Shown piece by piece: positions 45,881 to 53,912 of a stretch of 64,000 bases of DNA. The DNA is from Caldilineaceae bacterium. Its GTDB lineage: Bacteria; Chloroflexota; Anaerolineae; Caldilineales; Caldilineaceae. A program made the translations under genes and the position numbers. The stretch covers positions 62,001 to 126,000 of the forward strand of contig JADLDO010000032.1 in NCBI GenBank assembly GCA_020846635.1, written 5' to 3'. The first letter of the stretch is position 1. Every line of letters starts with the position of its first letter. The notes under the pieces are model-generated. The model did no database searches, was not told the DNA's origin, and was given only the letters and a program-made list of their open reading frames with translations.

Positions 45881-47134
45881 TTAGACACTCTTAGCGGTCA
45901 GAATGGCAGTTGTGACCGGCTCTTCGTCCGGCGTTTGCATCCCCTGCATATCTTCGGCGACGAGCTTGTCGCGGATACGCAAGGTGTCGAGGATCTGCAT
46001 TTGTACCCAGGCAATCATGAGTTGGATGCCGATCAGCGAGAGACAGGCGCTGGTCAGGTAGTAGAGCCATAGCTGGATGACCGTCCAGCCGGAGATTGCC
46101 AGCAGGAGGCTTGCCGCTCCAACCATGATGCCGAGAAAGAGGGTGATCAGCCCGATCCAGCCGAAGTGTTGGTCGATACGCATGCTGAGAAGGGGGCGAA
46201 TAAACAACCCCTGGCGTACGGGAGCCTTGTGGAAGAGCGCCACGAAATAATTGAAGCTGACACCCAGCGCCAAGATGCTGACCCCAGCAACAGCCAGGAC
46301 GAGCGCGCTAAAGAGGGTAAATGCGCCGATGGGATCGATTGACTCGGTGCCACGCAAGCGCGCCGCTACCAAACCCACGCCAATCAACCCGGCCACAAAG
46401 AGCGCAAAGAGACTGATTAACCCCAGGGGACGCACAGGGTTATAGTAGAGCGCCGTCCAGACAATGGACTGGGCAAAGCGCATGCCGTCGCGCACGACAC
46501 TCAGCTTAGAACGCCCAATCCGTTCTTTATAGGGGATGGGGACTTCGATCATTTGCATCCGTTCGTGGAGTGCACGCGTGCTCATCACAGGGGTCAAGTT
46601 CAACCCGTCGGGCAGTGGATAGAGCCGGGGCAGGAGATCGCGCTTGAAGATGCGCATACCGCTGGCTGAATCAGTGATGTACTTGGCGCTGATGATGCTG
46701 ACGAGACGTGCGAAGATTAAATTGCCAAGTCTGCGTACAAGGGGCATTTGGCTCTCTGCGCCCGCCATGCGTGAACCGATCACAATATCCGCGTCTTGTT
46801 GAAGCGCCGCCTGGTAGAGCGCAGGGAAGTACTCCGGTGGATAGGTTCCATCGGCATCGAGGAAGCCGATCCACTCCCCTTTGGCTTCGGCAAAACCCGT
46901 CTTAAGCGCTGCGCCATAGCCGCTGTTGTGTGCGTGCTGGATCAATCGCGCCTGTGCTTCGGCGCGCACAAGGTCTGCGGTTCGATCCGTGGAGCCATCG
47001 TCCACGACGATCAGTTCCAGTTCGTCTAGCCCTACCGCTTCTAGCTCTGCACGCATGGCAAGCACTCTTGCCATAATGGCTTGAATGCCATCTTCTTCAT
47101 TGAGGGCGGGAAGCACTATCGACAGCATCGTCAT
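45881..47134 (-). CDS. Polyprenyl-phosphate glycosyltransferase, GT2 (DPM1/GtrB-like) with C-terminal membrane helices
   Basis: A 417-residue protein. The GT-A domain is at residues 1-235: [63 protein letters not shown], then [11 protein letters not shown]. Four membrane helices follow. This layout is typical of enzymes that load a sugar on undecaprenyl or dolichyl phosphate. The SMR protein at 39880 could flip the product. The ATG at 47134 has AAGGA about 10 nt upstream; the longest reading adds 68 Arg-rich residues and overlaps the next gene. Confidence 0.88.
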   Translation of the reverse strand: MTMLSIVLPALNEEDGIQAIMARVLAMRAELEAVGLDELELIVVDDGSTDRTADLVRAEAQARLIQHAHNSGYGAALKTGFAEAKGEWIGFLDADGTYPPEYFPALYQAALQQDADIVIGSRMAGAESQMPLVRRLGNLIFARLVSIISAKYITDSASGMRIFKRDLLPRLYPLPDGLNLTPVMSTRALHERMQMIEVPIPYKERIGRSKLSVVRDGMRFAQSIVWTALYYNPVRPLGLISLFALFVAGLIGVGLVAARLRGTESIDPIGAFTLFSALVLAVAGVSILALGVSFNYFVALFHKAPVRQGLFIRPLLSMRIDQHFGWIGLITLFLGIMVGAASLLLAISGWTVIQLWLYYLTSACLSLIGIQLMIAWVQMQILDTLRIRDKLVAEDMQGMQTPDEEPVTTAILTAKSV

Positions 47135-47151
47135 CGCACTTTGTCCTTTTC

Positions 47152-47880
47152 TTAGAAAAATACTTGCTTTTCGGGCAACTGTGTGTCCGTTGCTTCGATC
47201 TGTTTGATCACTTTTGCCGGTACCCCGCCCACGACGCTGTGGGCGGGGACATCCTTGGTGACGACCGCACCGGCAGCAATGACGGCCCCTTTGCCGACTC
47301 GAACGCCATCGGTGAGGATTGCGCCCGCTCCGATCCATACGTCGTCTTCGACCACGATCCCTTCACCCGTAATGCCTTGTTCGATCATGGGGATGTTGGG
47401 ATTGGAATAGACATGGTTGACTGCGAGAAGCTGCACCAAAGGCGATGTATAGACCCGGTCGCCGATGGTGATTCCACCCTGGCCGCGCAGCACGTTGTAT
47501 TCGCCAATTAAGCTGTCGCGACCGATGCGGATAAAGGCGTGGGGCAGGTTGCGAAAGTTGTAGACATGCAGCACAGAGCCATGCATGACGTAGCTGTTGT
47601 CACCGATGGAGATACCCTTTGGACAAGCGTGGAGGTATACACCCTGGTCTAGATAGACACCGCGTCCGAGGCGGATATGGCTGGCAAAGCGCAGGCGCAC
47701 GCCATTCTCAATGGCAGCCATGCCCTCCATGCGCAGGATCAGCCTGTAGAGCAAAGCGCGCAGCCCAATGCCGATGATGGATGGAACCCACCCAACCAGG
47801 GCAAAGAGCAGTTGTTCAAGACAATAGCGCCAGAGATTGCTCGCCTGGCGCTGGAGATAGAGGGAGATAGCTGCAAACAT
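47152..47880 (-). CDS. Left-handed beta-helix (hexapeptide) acyltransferase, WbbJ-like
   Basis: A 242-residue protein. Hexapeptide repeats run from residue about 65 to 215 ([49 protein letters not shown] and [20 protein letters not shown]). [11 protein letters not shown] carries the usual catalytic-loop His. It ends [10 protein letters not shown], typical of sugar O-acetyltransferases using acetyl-CoA. The ATG at 47880 is taken; a TTG 18 codons upstream is also open. It is the second gene of the long operon after the antiterminator. Confidence 0.87.
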   Translation of the reverse strand: MFAAISLYLQRQASNLWRYCLEQLLFALVGWVPSIIGIGLRALLYRLILRMEGMAAIENGVRLRFASHIRLGRGVYLDQGVYLHACPKGISIGDNSYVMHGSVLHVYNFRNLPHAFIRIGRDSLIGEYNVLRGQGGITIGDRVYTSPLVQLLAVNHVYSNPNIPMIEQGITGEGIVVEDDVWIGAGAILTDGVRVGKGAVIAAGAVVTKDVPAHSVVGGVPAKVIKQIEATDTQLPEKQVFF

Positions 47881-47993
47881 GCGATGAAGAGCCCCAGGCA
47901 AGCTCCGCCGTAGCTGCGCGCTTTTGCGACGCAAGCAACAAGGGTCCTATGGATGCTGTTTTGTGAAGATGAACCGGAACGAACCTAAAGTAC

Positions 47994-48497
47994 TTAAGAA
48001 GACGCCCTGAGATGTTCTACGTTGACGTTGGTGCGGATTGACGAGCCAAGAAACTCCAGCAAGACCTGGACACGTTGTTCGCCACTGAGCCCTTTTTGAA
48101 AGACAGCCTCAAACCCTTTGAAGGGGCCAGCCGTGATTGATACCTTCTGGCCGGGTTGAAAGAGCCACTCGCTTTTGCGCATGACCCGTCGTGTCATAGG
48201 TTCCAGGCGTTGGCGCAGGCCCTCGATAATTGTCTCTGGGACGGTGGCTGGTTGACCGTCAATCTCGACAATGGTTCTTACACCGGGCAGCCACCGTATG
48301 TTGTTGGCTTTGGGCGCGCTCAGATCGACTTTGACAAACAAGTAGCTTGGAAAGAAGGGCTCGATGCCCAACCCTCGCCGGTATCCGCGATCAAACTGGA
48401 GAACTGGAAAGAAAACTTCCAGATCTTTTTCTTCCAACTGGCTGTTGACCAGCGGCTCTTTGTTGGGCTTGGTATAGATGACGTACCATTCTTGCAT
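47994..48497 (-). CDS. NusG-paralogue transcription antiterminator (RfaH/UpxY-like)
   Basis: A 167-residue protein. The NGN domain covers residues 1-105 (WYVIYTKPNKEPLVNSQLEE, then PFFPSYLFVKVDL and IRWLPGVRTIV). A KOW domain follows (PGQKVSITAGPFKGFEAVF to LEFLG). It is shorter than a typical full NusG. Its place as the first gene of a 48-kb one-direction polysaccharide locus is the classic setting for RfaH, UpxY and LoaP-type specialised antiterminators. It probably lets RNA polymerase read through the whole locus. General NusG would be found elsewhere, next to ribosomal protein genes. Confidence 0.9.
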   Translation of the reverse strand: MQEWYVIYTKPNKEPLVNSQLEEKDLEVFFPVLQFDRGYRRGLGIEPFFPSYLFVKVDLSAPKANNIRWLPGVRTIVEIDGQPATVPETIIEGLRQRLEPMTRRVMRKSEWLFQPGQKVSITAGPFKGFEAVFQKGLSGEQRVQVLLEFLGSSIRTNVNVEHLRASS

Positions 48498-48725
48498 GGG
48501 AAAAGGAGCGACTCCGTTTGTGGATACTATCGAGTTGTGAGGTCGCTCACAGTATATCGAGGAGTGGTCTCAAAATTGGTATTAGTTTTGGTCGCCCCTA
48601 GTCGCAGGTTGGAAGTTTCAGTCGCAGGTAGGGTATTAAGAGGATTTCTCGCGCAAAACCGCGGTGGGAGAGGAGAGAAAATTCTGGTGTTTTGGATGAT
48701 GTGGGAAGAACGAGAGGGGAATTGC
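48498..48725 (-). promoter_or_regulatory. Leader and promoter region of the polysaccharide locus
   Basis: This region, upstream of the antiterminator start, must hold the promoter of the long minus-strand locus unless transcription comes through from the regulator gene at 48791. No convincing -35/-10 pair was found. It contains a 10-bp direct repeat with 20-bp spacing (48600-48609 and 48620-48629) and a small GGAG/CTCC hairpin just before the start codon. Confidence 0.4.
48600..48629. promoter_or_regulatory. Direct repeat, candidate response-regulator operator
   Basis: AGTCGCAGGT occurs twice, at 48600-48609 and 48620-48629, exactly two helical turns apart and about 100 bases upstream of the antiterminator gene. 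OmpR-family regulators bind direct repeats, and such a regulator gene lies immediately upstream (48791). The link is inference from position. Confidence 0.35.
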
Positions 48726-48757
48726 AGGGCTATCCCACGATAAGAAGGGATAGCCCT
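48726..48757. terminator. Perfect 11-bp hairpin between regulator and antiterminator genes
   Basis: Arms AGGGCTATCCC (48726-48736) and GGGATAGCCCT (48747-48757) are exact complements with a 10-nt loop. The hairpin lies 34 bases past the stop codon of the response regulator. No T-tract follows on the minus strand, so termination may be partial or the hairpin may be a target of the antiterminator system. Confidence 0.5.
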
Positions 48758-48790
48758 GATACGCAGGTATGGACAAGAGGGTGCGTGACG

Positions 48791-49477
48791 TTACTCTGCG
48801 CGGAACATGTAGCCCTGACCATTCACCGTATGGATAAACTGTGGTGAAGCCGGTTCCGGCTCAATCTTGCGACGTAAGCGGTAGATCAGATTCTTTAGCA
48901 GATCTTTGTCACCTGTGCCATAACTCGACCAGATTCTGGCGATGATCAGGTCAGTCTCAAGGGTATATCCCTGGTTGGTCATCAGCAGGCTCAACAACCT
49001 GCACTCCAGGGTGGAAAGACGCAGCGCTTCGCCTTTGGCTGTAATAAGTCGTTTGCGGTTTGGCTCAAGCGAAAAATGCGCGGTTCGCAGTTGCTCATCG
49101 CCCCGTACATGGTGCTCAATCCGGCGCAGCCATGCCGAGACTTTGGCTAAGAAGAAGGGCACGCCCAGTGGCTTCACAATGGACTCGTCAACCCCCGCGT
49201 CATAGAGCAGCAGGTGCAACCGTTCGTCGTGGTCATAGGTGAGGACCAAAACGATCTTCTGGAAATGAGTGCGGATGTCACGACAGAGGGGAACAACGTC
49301 AAAATTTGTTGTATAGGTATCGATAATGATCAGATCATATTGACTCATGTCATGACGATCCGGCAAGACATTATACGAAACTGTCGAGACCCGCGCTCTT
49401 AACTGACTAAGACCCGGTACCCATGTTTTGGCAAGTTCGTAGTGGTCGGTGATCAGAAGGATCTTAATGTTCTGCAT
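48791..49477 (-). CDS. OmpR-family response regulator
   Basis: A 228-residue protein. The receiver domain is at 1-120 with the phosphoacceptor Asp D53 (YDLIIIDTYT), T80 and K102 (SIVKPLG). The N-terminal acidic pair is reduced to a single Asp (LLITDHYELAK), so magnesium binding may be unusual. The C-terminal winged helix (LSTLECRLLSLLMTNQGYTL to FIHTVNGQGYMFRAE) is of the OmpR/PhoB type. The ATG at 49477 is used; a TTG five codons earlier is less likely. No histidine kinase gene is adjacent. It is a plausible regulator of the polysaccharide locus that starts just downstream. Confidence 0.87.
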   Translation of the reverse strand: MQNIKILLITDHYELAKTWVPGLSQLRARVSTVSYNVLPDRHDMSQYDLIIIDTYTTNFDVVPLCRDIRTHFQKIVLVLTYDHDERLHLLLYDAGVDESIVKPLGVPFFLAKVSAWLRRIEHHVRGDEQLRTAHFSLEPNRKRLITAKGEALRLSTLECRLLSLLMTNQGYTLETDLIIARIWSSYGTGDKDLLKNLIYRLRRKIEPEPASPQFIHTVNGQGYMFRAE

Positions 49478-50042
49478 TTTGCCAGATTCCAATCGTCCAC
49501 TAAAGGATCGCCATAGAAAATTCTATGGCACGCACGTTGATCGCACAGCACGTCGGCATCTACAATCCACAAATGTCGAGTCTATTTCAAGGGGTAATTT
49601 AGCTGAATATCAAAATCTGGACTTATAAGGGGTCAGTTATCTCGCGCTATGCCTCATTAGGTTACAATGGTGCAACTATGAAATCACACCCAAAACTACC
49701 CTAGTGGAGCCAAAAGCTTCGAGATAACTCTCACGCATCGATACGCTGCTGCGTGATTTTATGGCATGTAAAATGTCATATTTCTTGTGAATCATGCGTC
49801 TTACCTTTAGGGGAATGACAGGTAACGAGGTAATCGTTTCGCATGTTCTGTAAGTCTGGCCCAGCACCACACTTTTTTTATCGCTGCTACACAAGATATA
49901 ACAGTATTCAATTGAGCGCAATCTGTCAATCACATTCACCTTACAATTTGGTCATTTTTTGACAGGTTAGACAGAATTGCGTCCCTTGACCTTACATAAT
50001 CCCTTGAATGAGATGACTTTGACCCATGACAGAGGAGCTTCA
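49478..50042. other. Divergent intergenic region, no gene seen
   Basis: These 565 bases separate the minus-strand regulator from the plus-strand DapA-family gene. They are AT-richer than their neighbours. An 87-codon open frame at 49676-49939 (minus) has no recognisable domain and unusual composition, and is not called. TTGACA-like words occur at 49959 and 49986, but no well-spaced -10 partner was found. Confidence 0.5.
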
Positions 50043-50987
50043 ATGATGGCTGAACAGTTGCATCGCGCAACCAACATCAACGGTGTCGTTCCGGTAATCC
50101 CCATCCCTTTTCAAGATGACGAATCTATTGACGAGAATTCGCTGCGTAGATGCGTGGAGTTCGTCTGCAACCGCCAGATGGCTGCGTTGTGCCTGCCCGC
50201 CTATGCCAGCGAGTTCTATAAGCTGTCAGAAGCCGAGCGGGAACAGGTGATCGGCATCGCCATTGAGGCTGCCCAGCAGCGCATCCCCGTAATTGCCCAG
50301 GCCAACCACGGTTCGAGCCAGGTCGCCGCCACGCTTGCCCGTCGCTATGAGGCCATGGGCGCGGATGTCATCAGCTTTGCTATTCCGCGCCAGTTTGGCA
50401 CCAGCGATGCCGACCTGCTGCGCTACTGTGGCACGATTGCCGATGCCGTCTCCATCCCTGTGCTGATCCAGGACTTTGCACCGGGCAAAGCCACCATCGA
50501 CGCCGGTTTTATCGAGCAGATGCACAGGCAGCATCCCAACTTCCTCTATGCCAAGCTGGAGGAGCCGCTGATCCTGGACAAGCTGGTGCGTATCCAAGAC
50601 AAGGTGGGCGGCAAGGTGGGGATTCTCGAAGGCTGGGGTGGCTATTATATGCTCGAAGCGATTCCTGCCGGCATCGTGGGCATTATGCCCGGCGTGCCCT
50701 ACTGTGACCTGCTGGATCGGGTCTATCGGGCGCGCAAGGCGGGTGACGACGAGCGCGCCTATGACCTTTTTGCCGCGCTGCTGCCTATGATGAACTTTAC
50801 GTTGCAGGATTTTGAGTTGTTCTTACAGGTCGAGAAGCGCCTGCTAATTCGTCGCGGCATTTTCAGCACCGCGAACGTGCGCCCACTGACGATGACGCCC
50901 AGCCCTGCCGTCCTGGCGCATGTCGAGTTTCTGATCAATCAGATGATGCGCGTTCTGGAACGTGAAGGGGTTGCGTTGGGGGTCTAG
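50043..50987 (+). CDS. Dihydrodipicolinate synthase/N-acetylneuraminate lyase family aldolase
   Basis: A 314-residue (beta/alpha)8 enzyme. GVVPVIPIPFQDDESIDENS is the family start. LCLPAYASEFYKLSEAERE stands where DapA has GTTGE, and FLYAKLEEP contains the Schiff-base Lys. ILEGWGGYYMLEAIPAGIVG is the late substrate loop. It should catalyse pyruvate-dependent aldol condensation or cleavage, or a related sugar-acid dehydration. The altered GTTGE motif argues against true lysine-pathway DapA. The ATG at 50043 (an ATGATG pair) follows AGAGGAG; an upstream TTG is rejected. It is transcribed away from the regulator. Confidence 0.85.
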   Translation: MMAEQLHRATNINGVVPVIPIPFQDDESIDENSLRRCVEFVCNRQMAALCLPAYASEFYKLSEAEREQVIGIAIEAAQQRIPVIAQANHGSSQVAATLARRYEAMGADVISFAIPRQFGTSDADLLRYCGTIADAVSIPVLIQDFAPGKATIDAGFIEQMHRQHPNFLYAKLEEPLILDKLVRIQDKVGGKVGILEGWGGYYMLEAIPAGIVGIMPGVPYCDLLDRVYRARKAGDDERAYDLFAALLPMMNFTLQDFELFLQVEKRLLIRRGIFSTANVRPLTMTPSPAVLAHVEFLINQMMRVLEREGVALGV

Positions 50988-50999
50988 TGGCAAAAGGGC

Positions 51000-51254
51000 C
51001 TAATGGCGAAAATGGACAAAGATGCGCCCGAAGTTGCGGTCATCTTTTTCCACGCGGTGGTAAAGCGCCTTGATGTGGGACTGGTTGAGGAAACGCAGCA
51101 CATGCTTTTTAAGCTGCCCGCTGCCCTTGCCGGGGATAATCTCTACCAACTCAATGCGCTTGTCCATTGCCTCCTGGACAATCCGGTTTAATTCGTCATC
51201 AATTTTGCGACCTTTGTTGTAAATGTCGTGGAGGTCAAGCTTTAGTTTTGCCAC
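51000..51254 (-). CDS. Small stand-alone Smr-domain protein
   Basis: An 84-residue protein matching the Smr (small MutS-related) domain: LKLDLHDIYNKGRKIDDELN contains the LDLH motif, and IELVEIIPGKGSGQLKKHVL is the glycine-rich motif. The usual HGKG is here PGKG, so one His of the nuclease-type motif is absent. Smr domains bind or nick nucleic acids. Start GTG. Convergent with the aldolase gene, 12 bases away. Confidence 0.72.
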   Translation of the reverse strand: MAKLKLDLHDIYNKGRKIDDELNRIVQEAMDKRIELVEIIPGKGSGQLKKHVLRFLNQSHIKALYHRVEKDDRNFGRIFVHFRH

Positions 51255-51292
51255 GCGCGCGTTGCTCCGGCTTCTGGGTGCGGTTATGATCG

Positions 51293-51320
51293 ACGCATCT
51301 GCCGAACGCGGCAGATGCGT
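51293..51320. repeat. Perfect 12-bp inverted repeat with 4-nt loop
   Basis: Arms ACGCATCTGCCG (51293-51304) and CGGCAGATGCGT (51309-51320) pair perfectly around AACG. It lies between the Smr gene and the small DUF2267-like gene, both minus strand, so it may be the terminator of the latter, though no T-tract follows. Confidence 0.6.
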
Positions 51321-51369
51321 ACCTCAATTCTATTTCTGTCTCTCAGGATACCCGTCTGCTACAACAGGC

Positions 51370-51558
51370 CTAGCCGTTCGATAGGCGTTGGAAGAGCTTG
51401 TCATATTCGGTAGGCAATTCCTGCTTGATATGCTCGATTTCTCCGGCTGAAACCGCTTCTTGCAGCACCCCCATCACGCCGCGCGCCAGCCGGACAGAAA
51501 TTGAGTAATTATCCCGCACCTCTGCGATATTTACTGTCAGTTTTTCGCTTATGCACAA
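51370..51558 (-). CDS. Short DUF2267-like fragment
   Basis: A 62-codon frame. SVRLARGVMGVLQEAVSAGE followed by IEHIKQELPTEYDKLF matches half of the DUF2267 domain pattern (helix, GE, then LP..LF). Full DUF2267 proteins are about 130 residues, so this is a half-domain or a remnant. The only available start is TTG and no ribosome site is seen. Function unknown. Confidence 0.45.
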   Translation of the reverse strand: MCISEKLTVNIAEVRDNYSISVRLARGVMGVLQEAVSAGEIEHIKQELPTEYDKLFQRLSNG

Positions 51559-52100
51559 AAACTATTGACATACACTCGTTTTTATCGTAATTTTGTAGTG
51601 CCACAGCCTTGTACCAGTGATTACCGCATGAGTCATTAATACAGCTTGCAAGTTGTTAGTAATGGAACAGGGCCAGTTAATATTTGCTTGTCACTTGATG
51701 AGAAACTATAGATAGGAAAACTTTGTGATCCCCCGAACTTGGTTTGGCTTTAACTGCGCCTACATAAGCCTTGCCTATGCAGACAAAGCTTGCTCCCTAC
51801 ACGACGGTGTTTCTTCTACATCTCCACTTCGTGTTTTTGCCTCAAAAATCATACCACCTACTAATCTCATATACTGCACACTGCCATCTATGCTCGCAAT
51901 AGTCGTCTATCTGGTCCTTATGCAGGCTGGCTCTTGAAGATTGAGAGGAGGCTACCTAGCTGAGGCGTCAGCCACAGGATTTTCTATAGCGCGCTACCAT
52001 GAAGTACGCACTCTGCACAGCTTGAATTGTCAAACTCTACACTGCAAGGTCTCAAGCGCTCGATGAATATTCCGATTTGCAATACACAACACTAAGCTAG
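51559..52100. other. Intergenic stretch without recognisable gene
   Basis: A region richer in A and T than most of the window. A 70-codon open frame at 51725-51937 (plus) shows no domain, ribosome site or family similarity and is not called. No tRNA, repeat array or transposon end was recognised. It probably holds the promoter of the secreted-protein gene that follows. Confidence 0.5.
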
Positions 52101-52111
52101 AGGAGAGTTAC

Positions 52112-52947
52112 ATGATCCCCCAAGATTTTTCTTTGGCAGTATTACGTTTTTGTTCTTATTGTTTGTCAGTACGGGCCAACCTCTATTTGTAAAGGCTCAA
52201 GGACAAGCCCCCCAAACGAGAGAGCAAACAGGCTCTGATGTTGATGTACCGAACGTACATGCAGAGGGAGCACAAGTGGCCCAGGAAGCTCCAGTGTCGC
52301 AGGAGTGGCTTCCATACTCACATGAGTATTGGGGAGTTTCCTTTGATTACCCGGCAGACTGGCAGGTGGATGTCCCAGACTTTGAAAGTTTACTTGCACA
52401 AGTACAGGATGTGCCGGAGGGTTACAGCGTTGACCCCGCAGGCGAAAAGACACTCTATACCGTGGGGCACGAGGTTAAGCTTTACCCAACAGGAGACGCT
52501 AACGGCAAGGCCATCTCTCTACGGATACGTTCCTACACTCTTCCACCCGGTGAAACACTGGAAGATTGGGTGATGACCATGCGGGAGCTTAGCTATAAGG
52601 ATCGGATAGGAGAAGGTTGGACAGAGGATTATAGTCTTGCACTCATCCCATTTCCTGGTGAGCATAGTCCAGCGATTGATGACCTTCTTCTCGAATCAAT
52701 TGAGGGTGAAGATGCTCTCAATGCTTCGATTTGGATAGCTTTGGGCAAAGTTGTCTACCAAGTAGACATTACGAATCCAGATCCTGCCTTGATGGAGATT
52801 GCTCAGAGGTTTGTTTCATCACTGGAATTTGATGCGGCTAAACAACAGGAGTTGGCAGAGAGTGCGCCGTTTGCTGGAGACATATCTCACATTCGAAGTC
52901 TCATTGAGCAAGCCGACCGAGAACTCTCTTCACAAGAAGCACCCTAA
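52112..52947 (+). CDS. Secreted protein of unknown function, probable frameshift near start
   Basis: The body (52150-52947, 265 codons) encodes an exported protein with YWGVSFDYPADWQVDVPD and later LRIRSYTLPPGETLEDWVM, typical of small surface proteins and lipoproteins that begin with a YPxxW strand. A strong ribosome site AGGAG and an ATG lie at 52101-52114, but that ATG is one base out of frame with the body. In the body frame only a TTG at 52150 is available, and the hydrophobic signal sequence actually begins upstream of it (DPPRFFFGSITFLFLLFV). A one-base change in the C5 or T5 tracts at 52117-52151 would join ATG, signal peptide and body. Confidence 0.6.
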
Positions 52948-53156
52948 AGTCCCCAGGAATTAAGCCTATCAAGGCTCCGGTATAGAGAGATTGCAGCAAT
53001 TGTACAGATCCTGGAAATTGGACACGAAAACGGTGAACGTTACGGACAGTGTCTGCAAGCGCTTGTGGGTGCCACTGTCTAATTTCTCAGGTCTATTATA
53101 TTCCATTCTATGATGTCACCTGAGACCTTTCAACATTGGAAACAAGGAAAATAATC

Positions 53157-53432
53157 ATGGCGCAGGTCAAAGCCAAGCCGGAATGTGTGGAAGCGGTTAA
53201 GCAAGCGTGTTTGGCGCTGGTTGCGCCTTCGCGTGCCGACCAGGGCTGCCTCCAGTACGATTTGTATCAATCCACCGGCGACCCAATCGTTTTCATCTTT
53301 TACGAAAGTTGGGAAAGCCTGGAAGACATAGAGCGACACCTGGAATCGCCCCATGCGCTCGCCTTCGATGAAAAGACCTCTGGGTTGCTGGCTGAACCCG
53401 AAGAAATCACCTATCTCCAAAAGATTGGTTAA
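53157..53432 (+). CDS. Antibiotic-biosynthesis-monooxygenase (ABM) domain protein
   Basis: A 91-residue ferredoxin-like alpha/beta protein. AQVKAKPECVEAVKQACLAL, PSRADQGCLQYDLYQSTGDP and FIFYESWESLEDIERHLES follow the ABM pattern. Relatives include YgiN-type quinol monooxygenases and heme-degrading enzymes. The ATG at 53157 has AAGGAAA upstream; an in-frame TTG seven codons before is rejected. Its partner is unknown. Confidence 0.85.
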   Translation: MAQVKAKPECVEAVKQACLALVAPSRADQGCLQYDLYQSTGDPIVFIFYESWESLEDIERHLESPHALAFDEKTSGLLAEPEEITYLQKIG

Positions 53433-53452
53433 ATCGCGGACACACCGGCCTT

Positions 53453-53887
53453 CTACTTGACCCGCGTATACGTTTGTTCAAGGTCTCTTGCCCAATTCGC
53501 ATCATCTCTTGACAGCTCCCCGATGACTTGGATGGTATTGTTCTCGTCTGTAAAGATACCGGTTGCGCGTTGCGAAAAACCAGGGGCGTTTCTCCAGAAT
53601 TGCCAGACGTTGCCATTGAGCGTGGTTTCATAGATTCTAGAGACGCCGCGCTCGTCAAAATAGAGCATGGAAGCTACGTCCGATGCGTCATCACAGCCGA
53701 AGACGGCAATGCCGCTGGGAATACCTTCCTCCTCTACTTCCGAATGCATGAGCAGGAAGGCTCCATCCTCGATCCACTTAAAAGAGACATGACCATGCAA
53801 GACCGTGCCTGGGATCAGAGGATGCACCCCAATCGTGTTCCATTCGCCCACCAACAGACTGAACGGTTTGAGTTTTGGATTCAGCAT
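53453..53887 (-). CDS. DUF1579/lipocalin-like small protein
   Basis: A 144-residue predicted beta-barrel. LLVGEWNTIGVHPLIPG, KWIEDGAFLLMHSEVEE, AVFGCDDASDVASMLYFDER and TLNGNVWQFWRNAPGFSQR match the DUF1579 and heme-binding-like lipocalin group. There is no signal peptide. AGAGG precedes the ATG. Function unknown. It lies convergent to the ABM gene and downstream of the sensor kinase. Confidence 0.7.
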   Translation of the reverse strand: MLNPKLKPFSLLVGEWNTIGVHPLIPGTVLHGHVSFKWIEDGAFLLMHSEVEEEGIPSGIAVFGCDDASDVASMLYFDERGVSRIYETTLNGNVWQFWRNAPGFSQRATGIFTDENNTIQVIGELSRDDANWARDLEQTYTRVK

Positions 53888-53912
53888 TGATGTTCGCCTC
53901 TCTAGCGTTTTG

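Noticed and set aside
49676-49939. Open frame of 87 codons in the divergent spacer
   Set aside because: No domain, no ribosome site and a composition like a random frame.
51725-51937. Open frame of 70 codons (plus)
   Set aside because: No ribosome site, no recognisable protein features, isolated in an AT-rich spacer.
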